DNA of 64,000 nt from PALSA-968 sp964387075. GTDB lineage: Bacteria > Bacteroidota > Bacteroidia > B-17B0 > Aurantibacillaceae. This document shows, in pieces, positions 25,662 to 32,546 of this stretch. The stretch spans positions 248,001 through 312,000 of the forward strand of contig CAYLVB010000003.1 of NCBI GenBank assembly GCA_964387075.1, in the 5' to 3' direction. Within the stretch, counting starts at the first letter, position 1; the number at the start of each line of letters is the position of its first letter. The position numbers and the translations under genes were made by a program. Under the pieces are notes generated by a model. The model was given only the letters and a program-made list of their open reading frames with translations. It searched no databases and had not been told where the DNA came from.

Positions 25662-25677
25662 TGTTCCACGTGGAACA
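25662..25677 (+). promoter_or_regulatory. parS-like ParB-binding site 2 (perfect palindrome)
   Basis: TGTTCCACGTGGAACA is a perfect 16-bp palindrome, differing from the parS consensus only at the paired inner positions. It lies 6 bp after the methyltransferase stop. Confidence 0.85.
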
Positions 25678-25681
25678 TGAG

Positions 25682-25714
25682 AAGCCCTGCCCTACCCGGC
25701 GGGGCTTTTTGTTT
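25682..25714 (+). terminator. rho-independent terminator of methyltransferase gene
   Basis: GC-rich stem (AAGCCCTGCC with GGCGGGGCTT, two mismatched positions), small loop, then TTTTTGTTT on the + strand, 26 bp after the stop. Confidence 0.75.
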
Positions 25715-25794
25715 GGGGCACACCTTTGAATCAATACAAGATGCTTCGTGAGCAACACCCTTTCAGGGACTTTGCATGACACCTTGAGGTGTGG

Positions 25795-25810
25795 CGTTCC
25801 ACGTGGAACA
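25795..25810 (+). promoter_or_regulatory. parS-like ParB-binding site 3
   Basis: CGTTCCACGTGGAACA has a perfect 14-bp palindromic core identical to site 2. It lies 133 bp from site 2 and 8 bp from the end of the convergent DUF6268 gene. Confidence 0.8.
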
Positions 25811-25817
25811 AAAGAAA

Positions 25818-26747
25818 CTATTGGAAGTCGAAGCGAATGCGATAGGCCAGGCCAACGTTGAAGAAGAAGGCGTCACGGATCAAGGAATATACTCCCGGTG
25901 ATGGAGCCTTGTCTTTGGTGTTCCAAAGGTAAAGCGTGGGGCTATACCCTATCGTGCGGCCAAACTCGCCGAAAAGCACAAACTTCTTTTTGATGTAAAT
26001 ATCCGCGAAGGCCTTTACCTGCATCTCGTTATTGCGCACGTAATAATCGCCGGTGTAAAATGGGCTGTCTGTGTACAGGTGGTAGGAACGTGTATAGGAT
26101 TTAAAGCCCAGGCCCACGTACAAACCTTTATCAATTACCGCATATTCCACGCGAAAGTTATTAGGCAGCGTTCCGTAGATCTGGAAGCGGGGAGTGATCA
26201 CCCAATCAATGCCAAATACAGGAATGATAAAGTTCCCAAAGAACTCCCGGTTATAGAACATCCCGAACTTTACTTTGAAGCGACTGTTCTTAACATAAGT
26301 GGCCATTCCGTAGCCGCCCATTTGAAATTCGGTGCCGGAAACGGGATCGAATTGTCCGCTTAATTTAGGCATGGCCAGGACAAGGAATTTCCACCGCTTG
26401 CTTTTTGTTTCGTGCTGTAGGCCGATAGGGAGGAGGGCCGATTTCAAAATGCCTTCGCTTGTATTCGAGTACCAGGAGGGGTCGTATTCTGTTATTTGCG
26501 ACCTGAGCTGTTCGCCATAAAAACGGGCGATGATGGTGTTCTGCGAATCGACCTTAATGGGGACCGTAAGATTCAAATAGACCTGCTCGCTCTTGTTTTT
26601 TTTAAGAACGCTGTCGTTCTGGTACGTTGTAGAAAGCGATTGGTAGCTTGTATTGATGAGGTCTATGAAGGGCTGTGAAATTCCGCTATGCAAGGAGAGC
26701 AGGAGGGAGGAGGAGCAAGCTATTTTTCGAAAATTAATACGGCCCAT
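25818..26747 (-). CDS. DUF6268-type outer-membrane beta-barrel protein
   Basis: 309 aa. A signal peptide (IACSSSLLLSLHSGISQ) is followed by alternating amphipathic strands rich in aromatic residues, for example KFGMFYNREFFGNFIIPVFG and RFQIYGTLPNNFRVEYAV, and ends with a strand terminating in FDFQ, a C-terminal aromatic pattern of outer-membrane barrels. The layout fits DUF6268. Function is unknown. Its first 28 bp overlap the 3' end of prmA, so it is probably co-transcribed from tpiA-prmA. Confidence 0.7.
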   Translation of the reverse strand: MGRINFRKIACSSSLLLSLHSGISQPFIDLINTSYQSLSTTYQNDSVLKKNKSEQVYLNLTVPIKVDSQNTIIARFYGEQLRSQITEYDPSWYSNTSEGILKSALLPIGLQHETKSKRWKFLVLAMPKLSGQFDPVSGTEFQMGGYGMATYVKNSRFKVKFGMFYNREFFGNFIIPVFGIDWVITPRFQIYGTLPNNFRVEYAVIDKGLYVGLGFKSYTRSYHLYTDSPFYTGDYYVRNNEMQVKAFADIYIKKKFVLFGEFGRTIGYSPTLYLWNTKDKAPSPGVYSLIRDAFFFNVGLAYRIRFDFQ

Positions 26748-27553
26748 TCATTACGCGTTTGTTTGCCGGTGTGCTTAAGCCCGGTTTTTTCCGCAGCCGA
26801 AATTAACTCTTTACAATCACTTTCAAAGAATCCGCTAATTAATAATTTGCCCCCGCTGTTAAGGTGCGCGTAGTATTTGTTGATCTCCTTGGTTAAAATG
26901 TTCTTATTGATATTGGCCAGCATAATATCGAAAGTATCTTTCTCAATGCTGTTGATGGTGCCCTGGTAAAAATCAATATCCTCTTTGCTCATGCCATTGG
27001 CCTTGCGGTTCTCGCGCGAGTTCTCAATGCTCCACTCATCAATATCAATCCCTATAACATATTGAGAATCAAGTTTTTTGCTGATTATGGCCAATACGCC
27101 GGTGCCACAACCAATGTCGAGCACAGATTTATTTTTAACGCCAATTTTAAAGAGCTCACGACTCATCAGCCAGGTTGTTTGGTGATGGCCTGTGCCGAAT
27201 GACATCTTGGGCTCAATGATCACATCCAAAAGCGGTGGTGCGGGGGCCTGGTGAAACGAGGCACGAATGCAGCAAAGATCTTCTACCACAACGGGAGCAA
27301 AATTCTTTTCCCATTCCTTGTTCCAGTTCTGTTTTTTGATCTCTTCCTGCGAGAAGGAAAAAGCGATATCGGGGAATTGTTCTTTCAGATTTTCGATCAC
27401 CTCGTCGTTGAACTCTTCTTTTTTCACATAGGCATTGAAGCCCGAGCGGTTAAACTCAAAACTCTCAAAATTTCCTTCCGAAAGCGCCGCGGCGAGGATC
27501 TCACTGCCCGGCTCCGGAGGATTTACCTTGAATGTAAAACAAAAATATTCCAT
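26720..27553 (-). CDS. prmA: ribosomal protein L11 methyltransferase
   Basis: 277 aa. PrmA trimethylates lysines and the N-terminus of ribosomal protein L11. N-terminal substrate-recognition domain at 1-95; linker with NWNKEWEKNFAPV; catalytic domain with EPKMSFGTGHHQTT (about 113-126), the SAM motif VLDIGCGTGVLAIISKKL, GIDIDEWSIENS and LANINKNIL, the NPPY-like motif of this family. The start is fixed by a perfect Shine-Dalgarno at 27558-27565, rare in this genome. It lies 15 bp after the tpiA stop. Confidence 0.95.
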   Translation of the reverse strand: MEYFCFTFKVNPPEPGSEILAAALSEGNFESFEFNRSGFNAYVKKEEFNDEVIENLKEQFPDIAFSFSQEEIKKQNWNKEWEKNFAPVVVEDLCCIRASFHQAPAPPLLDVIIEPKMSFGTGHHQTTWLMSRELFKIGVKNKSVLDIGCGTGVLAIISKKLDSQYVIGIDIDEWSIENSRENRKANGMSKEDIDFYQGTINSIEKDTFDIMLANINKNILTKEINKYYAHLNSGGKLLISGFFESDCKELISAAEKTGLKHTGKQTRNEWAVLIFEK

Positions 27554-27557
27554 CGCG

Positions 27558-27565
27558 ACCTCCTT
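27558..27565 (-). promoter_or_regulatory. perfect Shine-Dalgarno of prmA (AAGGAGGT)
   Basis: Eight bases complementary to the 16S rRNA 3' end, 4 nt before the ATG. It is noteworthy because almost no other gene in the window has an SD sequence. Confidence 0.7.
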
Positions 27566-27567
27566 CT

Positions 27568-28326
27568 TTAAAATGAGTTTATGATAGACAGGAATTCTTC
27601 AGCCTTTAAGGATGCCCCACCGATCAGTCCGCCGTCCACATCCGGGCAAGAAAAAAGTTCTTTGGCGTTCGCGGGATTGCAACTGCCCCCATAAAGAATG
27701 GATGTATTTGCTGCAGCGGCTTCACCAAATTTCTCGGCCACCGCCAAACGAATGAAGGCGTGCATTTCCTGCGCCTGTTCGGGGGTGGCGGTTTCGCCGG
27801 TACCAATTGCCCATACAGGTTCGTAGGCCAGGATCACGTTCTTTATTTGATCGGGGCTCACATGAAAGACCACTTCCTCTACCTGCTTTTTTACGGCGTG
27901 GAAATAGCTATCGCTTTTGCGTTCGTTCAGTTTCTCGCCCACGCAATAAACGGGCGTCAAATGATTTTTAAGCGCCAGTTCAATTTTTTGGCGAAGTTCT
28001 TCGGAAGACTCTTCAAAATAAATGCGGCGCTCGGAGTGGCCCACCAAAACATACCTGGCCCCGCAGGAAGCGATGGCCGCCGCGCTTACCTCGCCGGTAT
28101 AGGCGCCGTTGGGCAGGTGGTGACAATTCTGGGCGCCCACGTAAAAGTTGCTTTTTCCTTTTACCAAAGCGGCCGCTTTTTCAATGAATAAAAAAGGCGG
28201 AAAAAAGATCTTCGTAACGCAATTATGCTCATCGCATCCGGAAATGATCGCGCCTACCAGGGCCTCGGCCTCGGGCAGGGTTTTGTTCATCTTCCAGTTT
28301 CCGGCAAGTATTTTTTTACGGGGCAT
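27568..28326 (-). CDS. tpiA: triosephosphate isomerase
   Basis: 252 aa from the ATG at 28326 (MPRKKILAGNWKMN). An upstream in-frame TTG at 28335 is part of the promoter box TATATTTG and is rejected. TpiA interconverts dihydroxyacetone phosphate and glyceraldehyde 3-phosphate. Catalytic residues are visible: Lys in GNWKMNK, His in VGHSERR, Glu in AYEPVWAIGTG, plus the phosphate loop YGGSCNPAN and GLIGGASL. It heads a probable tpiA-prmA-DUF6268 operon. Confidence 0.97.
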   Translation of the reverse strand: MPRKKILAGNWKMNKTLPEAEALVGAIISGCDEHNCVTKIFFPPFLFIEKAAALVKGKSNFYVGAQNCHHLPNGAYTGEVSAAAIASCGARYVLVGHSERRIYFEESSEELRQKIELALKNHLTPVYCVGEKLNERKSDSYFHAVKKQVEEVVFHVSPDQIKNVILAYEPVWAIGTGETATPEQAQEMHAFIRLAVAEKFGEAAAANTSILYGGSCNPANAKELFSCPDVDGGLIGGASLKAEEFLSIINSF

Positions 28327-28332
28327 ACCTTT

Positions 28333-28340
28333 CAAATATA
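28333..28340 (-). promoter_or_regulatory. -7 promoter element of tpiA, near-leaderless spacing
   Basis: TATATTTG on the - strand, 6 nt before the ATG at 28326. Confidence 0.55.
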
Positions 28341-28422
28341 CGAATTAATGATGGAATGGGAGAGATGGTGGCCGCAACAAAAGATAGATTTACCGCTATT
28401 GGGCCCGCAGATAGAAAGGCGG

Positions 28423-29502
28423 TTATTTTACACGTATCCGCGGATCGAGCAATCCGTAGATCACATCTACGAAGATGTTTATCACCACAAAAAAAGTTGC
28501 AAAAATTAAAGTAGCGCCCATTACAACCGGAAGATCATTTTTGGTAAGCGCTTCGAACACCTCGTAGCCAATGCCCTTCCAGCTAAAAATAATTTCTACG
28601 AAAACGGCGCCCGCCATCAAACCGGCAAACCAGCCCGAAACCGCCGTTACAACAGGGTTCATTGCGTTTTTCAAAGCATGCTTAACGATGACGGCATAAA
28701 AAGTTAAACCCTTGGCGCGCGCGGTGCGGATGTAGTCCTGCGACAAAACATCTAAAAGTGAACTTCTGGTTAATTGCACGATGATGGCAAGTGGCCTCAT
28801 GCCCAGGGTGAGCGTTGGAAGTATCAGGTTTCTTAATTTCAGCTCTTCTCCCGCCCACACGTCAATTTCGTATAGGCTGCCTACCGGACTAAGCCCGGTA
28901 TAATCCTCCAGTAAATACCCAAAAAGCCAGGCAATGATCACCCCGAAAAAGAAGGATGGCGCCGACATTCCTAAAGCAGAAAGTACGAGCGCAAGCCGGT
29001 CGAAGAAGGTGTCTTTTTTAATGGCCGCAACCACGCCAAGAAAAACGCCAAGCAGTGTGGCAACTACAATTGAGCTGACCGCCAGCACCGCTGTTTCGGG
29101 AAGGGTTTCAATAATGATCTCCGAGACCTTTCGTTTGGTGATGTACGATCTTCGAAAGTAAGGGGCTTTGGCAATGATCGTGGTGTGCTCTCCTAAATTC
29201 AAAACCTCCGTATAGGAAGAGTATTTTTCTTTGTCGAGATAAAATGCGCTCTTTTTGTCTTCGGTGTTGTGGAAGGAAATAAAAGAAAGATCGTTCAGGT
29301 ACATGAAATACTGCGTAACCAAAGGTTTGTCGCGACCAAGATCCCGGTTGATGGCCTCAACAGCTTCTTTATTGGCGCGTTGACCCAATAACACGGTGGC
29401 GGGATCGCCCGGCAAAACATTAAACAGAAAGAAAATACAGGTAATTACGCCCAGCAATACCAGGAAACCATATGCTATTTTCTTTAAAACGAACTTTATC
29501 AC
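28423..29502 (-). CDS. OppB/DppB-type ABC transporter permease
   Basis: 359 aa with six membrane segments. The N-terminal MIKFVLKKIAYGFLVLLGVI and NVLPGDPATVLLGQRA are typical of DppB/OppB. The BPD_transp_1 core from about 135 shows LPETAVLAVSSIV, the EAA loop SQDYIRTARAKGLTFYAVIVKHALKNA and the terminal VDVIYGLLDPRIRV. It should pair with an OppC-type permease, ATPases and a binding protein to import peptides or related solutes; none of these lie next to it here. An insert of about 60 residues between segments 1 and 2 is longer than in E. coli OppB but common in Bacteroidota. Confidence 0.88.
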   Translation of the reverse strand: MIKFVLKKIAYGFLVLLGVITCIFFLFNVLPGDPATVLLGQRANKEAVEAINRDLGRDKPLVTQYFMYLNDLSFISFHNTEDKKSAFYLDKEKYSSYTEVLNLGEHTTIIAKAPYFRRSYITKRKVSEIIIETLPETAVLAVSSIVVATLLGVFLGVVAAIKKDTFFDRLALVLSALGMSAPSFFFGVIIAWLFGYLLEDYTGLSPVGSLYEIDVWAGEELKLRNLILPTLTLGMRPLAIIVQLTRSSLLDVLSQDYIRTARAKGLTFYAVIVKHALKNAMNPVVTAVSGWFAGLMAGAVFVEIIFSWKGIGYEVFEALTKNDLPVVMGATLIFATFFVVINIFVDVIYGLLDPRIRVK

Positions 29503-29612
29503 AGGGGATTAAATTACATAAAATTTTGTTGCGCCACACCTCATTTAGCTGTTTTGAGACTTTTGCCGCCTGAGGCTATTTATTTGAGGGATAAATTTTT
29601 ACAAAAAGCGGG

Positions 29613-30794
29613 TTATTCACCATAGGCTTTGGCCATCAGCTCATCATTGCGGCTTTGTTTTTTATCAAGCACATCAAATAATTTCCAGGTCTGGTAAGCT
29701 GTTTTATCCAGGCGATTGCTCAACACCACAAGGGTGGCCTTGTCGCTTTTGCGATAATGGAACGCGGTGCGGAAACCGTGCCACCAGCCGTTGTGGAAAA
29801 TGATGGTGTCTCCCATGTTGGGATTGATGCGAAAACCGTAACCGTAAAACTGCCCGTACTTGGTACTGACCTTTGGCTTAGTGGCGAGATCGACGTTGCT
29901 GATAATTTTTCCTTCAAACAATGCTTTCGAAAAACGAAGCATGTCGCCGGTGGTAGAAAAAATGCCTTTGTCGCCGTACACGTTATCGAACGCGTCTACG
30001 CCCACTTGTTTTTTTCGTTGTGTAAAAGCGTAGCATTGATGCGGCATGGTGTCGAGCGGATGATAAAAAGAAGTGTGTTTCATCTGGGCCTTATCAAACA
30101 CTTCTTCTTTCATGAAAACAGGAAATGGTTTTCCGGATAATTGTTCAACGAGTAGTGCCAACAAAACATAATTTGTGTTGCTGTACTTGAATCGGCGCCC
30201 GGGCTTGAAATAAGCGAGTGGCTTTTTTTCCTGCAGCAATTCAAGCACGCGCTGGTTGGTGAGCGGAATGGAATCTGATCTGTATTGATAATAGAAATAA
30301 AGATAATTGGGCAGCCCGCTTTTGTGTGTGAGCAAATGCTCTATGGTAATGCCGCAATATGGAAATGCCGGAAAATATTTATCTACCGGATCTTTTACGT
30401 TCAACAGGCCTTGTTCCACCAGTCGCATAACGGCAACTCCGGTAAACATTTTGCTTACCGAAGCTAATTGAAACACCGACTCATTACACAACTGCTGCTT
30501 GGTAGAGATATTCTCGCAGCCGAAAGACTTTTGATAGATCAAGGTATCGTGGAAAGAAACTGCTACGCAGCCGTTAAAACAACCCAATTCATTTTGTTTT
30601 GAAAAAAGCGAATCGAGCACGCGGTATTTCTCGCGCAGCTCGGGGCGCATGGCCGAAAGATGGATCTCCTTTTTAAGGGGCTGCATCACGGGCATGGCCG
30701 GCATACTCCCTTCCACGCGCGTTGAAGCCGCGATATGCACCAACCCATAGGCGGCGGCGGCCAGAACAGGAATGATTATGAAGAATTTACGCAA
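29613..30794 (-). CDS. class C beta-lactamase-family serine hydrolase
   Basis: 393 aa, starting at TTG 30794, which gives a signal peptide or anchor (RKFFIIIPVLAAAAYGLVHI); no ATG fits. Active-site motifs: SxxK in LASVSKMF (about 113-120), YxN in KYSNTNYVLL, and a HNG variant of the KTG box in IIFHNGWWHGF. Family members are D,D-peptidases, esterases or amidases anchored in the periplasm; true beta-lactamase activity is not implied. A single gene between unrelated neighbours. Confidence 0.8.
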   Translation of the reverse strand: MRKFFIIIPVLAAAAYGLVHIAASTRVEGSMPAMPVMQPLKKEIHLSAMRPELREKYRVLDSLFSKQNELGCFNGCVAVSFHDTLIYQKSFGCENISTKQQLCNESVFQLASVSKMFTGVAVMRLVEQGLLNVKDPVDKYFPAFPYCGITIEHLLTHKSGLPNYLYFYYQYRSDSIPLTNQRVLELLQEKKPLAYFKPGRRFKYSNTNYVLLALLVEQLSGKPFPVFMKEEVFDKAQMKHTSFYHPLDTMPHQCYAFTQRKKQVGVDAFDNVYGDKGIFSTTGDMLRFSKALFEGKIISNVDLATKPKVSTKYGQFYGYGFRINPNMGDTIIFHNGWWHGFRTAFHYRKSDKATLVVLSNRLDKTAYQTWKLFDVLDKKQSRNDELMAKAYGE

Positions 30795-30837
30795 ACCGTG
30801 ATCGTTTTAATTGCGCACAATATAAAGGATTTTTGCC

Positions 30838-30845
30838 CACCTTTG
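30838..30845 (+). promoter_or_regulatory. possible -7 promoter element of haemoglobin gene (CACCTTTG)
   Basis: One mismatch to TAnnTTTG, 33 nt before the ATG at 30879. Confidence 0.3.
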
Positions 30846-30878
30846 TGCCCCTATTCGTCGAATTATTAAGAGCGCGGT

Positions 30879-31241
30879 ATGGATAAACAGCTTCCCGATA
30901 TAACCACCGAACGTGATGTAGAATTTTTGGTGCGTACCTTTTACGGCCGCGTATTAAAAGATGAATTACTCGCCCCGCATTTTGCGCACATCAATTTCGA
31001 TGAGCATTTCCCGCGCATGTTCGCGTTCTGGAATTTTATCTTGCTCGACAAGGCCGGCTACCAGGGCAATGTTTTTGATAAACACGCGAACCTGCCAATA
31101 GGCGAAGCGCATTTCGATCAATGGATCAAACATTTTACCGGAGTGCTTGATGATTTTTTCTCGGGGCCTAAAGTCAACCTGGCCAGGCAGCGCGCGGAGC
31201 TGTTGAAGTTTACTTTTTTGAGTAAGATGAAGAAGCCGTAA
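30879..31241 (+). CDS. group III truncated haemoglobin
   Basis: 120 aa, typical for the 2-over-2 globin fold. The B10 Tyr is Y22 (RTFYGRVL), and the proximal His is H78 in LPIGEAHFDQWI. FWNFILLDKAGYQG is the E-helix region of group III proteins, which often lack a distal-His E7. Group III globins bind haem and have been linked to NO/O2 chemistry. The stop at 31239-31241 is 2 bp from the palindromic element. Confidence 0.88.
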   Translation: MDKQLPDITTERDVEFLVRTFYGRVLKDELLAPHFAHINFDEHFPRMFAFWNFILLDKAGYQGNVFDKHANLPIGEAHFDQWIKHFTGVLDDFFSGPKVNLARQRAELLKFTFLSKMKKP

Positions 31242-31243
31242 CG

Positions 31244-31473
31244 GGCACCTCACAACATCCCCCAATTTCCTTCGGAAATTTTCCCCCTGCAAGGGGGAAT
31301 AATTTGGGATTGAGCCGATGATCCCCGACCTCTAATTTATGCGTGTCGCACTTCGGACTCCATTAAAAAGTACAATTGCATCGTTTAATGATTGCGCATA
31401 AAAAGTCGGGAATCATTCCCCCTTTGAAGGGGCGCGTTCCGCGAAGCAGGAACGGGGGATGTTGTGAGGTGCC
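31244..31473. repeat. 230-bp palindrome-rich element with perfect 20-bp terminal inverted repeats, no ORF
   Basis: The ends (31244-31263 and 31454-31473) are perfect 20-bp inverted repeats beginning GGCACCTCACAACATCCCCC. Inside the left end are two hairpins (31264-31280, TTCC-TTC-GGAA type; 31281-31299, CCCCC-GCA-GGGGG type). Inside the right end are two more (31419-31432; 31435-31454). The interior has no ORF. It fills the gap between two convergent stop codons almost exactly, so it may also serve as a bidirectional terminator. The end architecture matches that of the DUF559 element at 47511-48062. Confidence 0.8.
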
Positions 31474-31475
31474 GG

Positions 31476-32396
31476 CTACTTGATCTTAAAAACGTAATCC
31501 ATATTGTAGGTGCGCACAAAAACTTTCTCGCCTTTACGAATAATATACGACGGGCCGCTCTTCAAAGGGAGCGTTTGCACAACCGCGCCGGTGTATTTAT
31601 CTACTGTATACAAAAAGTCGGGCTCAGCGGTAAACCCATAACCGCAAATGATAAGATCCCCGTAGAGCTCGAAGTTCATGGAATTATTTACCAGGGGCTT
31701 TGTACGCCAGAGGATCTTATAATTGCTGAGATCGATCGCTGTAATATAAGCGTTCATGTTCTTGGAACTTGCAGCGTAGGTGCTGTGGCCGTGCGCTATG
31801 TAAAGAATATTATTTTCTATCGTTACCCAATTCATTCTTTGCTCAATGAACATGAGGTCGGCCTTTACGTATTCCGGACTCATCACGTAATTCTGAAAAT
31901 CGAGGAAGTGAACTACAGTATTAAGTTTTGCGTCTGTGATGAGCAGGTAGCGACCGCAGGCAAAATCTTTTCCGTAAATAAAAAAATTGTATTGCTCGTT
32001 GTAAATGGCTTGAACGAGCTTTTCTCCATTATAAGATTTTGGCGTTTTATCGGGCACGTTGCCTGCCATGTTACGGAAAGAGTTGGGCACTTCGTATTGG
32101 GGCAATGAAAGTTCGTTCTTCGCAAACCACTCAGCATCGTCGGTGATGTTGTTCTTGGTAGCGCTTTCCTGCACCAGCGTAAACAGTTTTGCTTTCTTTT
32201 CGCTTGTGGCAATTTGTCCCTTAAACGGCGGAGTTTCCATTATGCGCGGCTCCGTGCTCAGTTCCAGTTCTACACCGCTTTTCCAGGTGCCGTTGTCATA
32301 CACCAAAATAAGCTGACCATCTTCGGTAGTGGCTTTGCGTTGGGCGGCGCTCAAGAGGCAGGAACCAAGAAATAAAAAAATGAATAATTTACGCAT
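31476..32396 (-). CDS. secreted hypothetical protein, possible PQQ-like beta-propeller
   Basis: 306 aa. Signal peptide MRKLFIFLFLGSCLLSAAQ, then a short motif LILVYDNGTWK common in Bacteroidota secreted proteins (about 29-39). The C-terminal 200 residues contain strand repeats resembling PQQ/WD-type blades: YITAIDLSNYKILWRTKPL, LYTVDKYTGAVVQTLPL. No sorting domain, so probably periplasmic. Function is not recognised. The gene converges on the haemoglobin gene across the palindromic element. Confidence 0.6.
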   Translation of the reverse strand: MRKLFIFLFLGSCLLSAAQRKATTEDGQLILVYDNGTWKSGVELELSTEPRIMETPPFKGQIATSEKKAKLFTLVQESATKNNITDDAEWFAKNELSLPQYEVPNSFRNMAGNVPDKTPKSYNGEKLVQAIYNEQYNFFIYGKDFACGRYLLITDAKLNTVVHFLDFQNYVMSPEYVKADLMFIEQRMNWVTIENNILYIAHGHSTYAASSKNMNAYITAIDLSNYKILWRTKPLVNNSMNFELYGDLIICGYGFTAEPDFLYTVDKYTGAVVQTLPLKSGPSYIIRKGEKVFVRTYNMDYVFKIK

Positions 32397-32489
32397 ACGG
32401 TAATTTTATGCTAAGATAAAAATTAAACCCCATTGATATAGCTTGTTCCGGGTGTCCTTTAATTTCACGCATTCTGCAGCTCAAATTAA

Positions 32490-32518
32490 TCTTTGCGTCT
32501 TGGCGCCTTCGCGGTTTT
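32490..32518. repeat. intergenic CTTTGCG-type repeat, copy 1
   Basis: The sequence reads CTTTGCGTCTTGGCGCCTTC followed by GCGG. Copy 2 at 43526-43554 differs at a few positions. Such words recur between genes in many Bacteroidota; function is unknown. It lies just upstream of the hrpB promoter. Confidence 0.5.
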
Positions 32519-32534
32519 CCCTCGCGCGATTTCG

Positions 32535-32542
32535 TACCTTTG
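32535..32542 (+). promoter_or_regulatory. -7 promoter element of hrpB, leaderless spacing
   Basis: TACCTTTG, full match to TAnnTTTG, with 4 nt to the GTG at 32547. It excludes any upstream start in this frame. Confidence 0.55.
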
Positions 32543-32546
32543 CACC

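Noticed and set aside
25779..25792. ACACC/GGTGT hairpin as a terminator for DUF6268
   Set aside because: The stem is only 5 bp and no T-run follows on the - strand.
28333..28335. TTG at 28335 as the tpiA start
   Set aside because: The TTG is the last three bases of the TATATTTG promoter box; the ATG at 28326 gives the conserved N-terminus.
31244..31473. Palindromic cluster as a CRISPR array
   Set aside because: The hairpins are not regularly spaced direct repeats and there are no spacers or cas genes.
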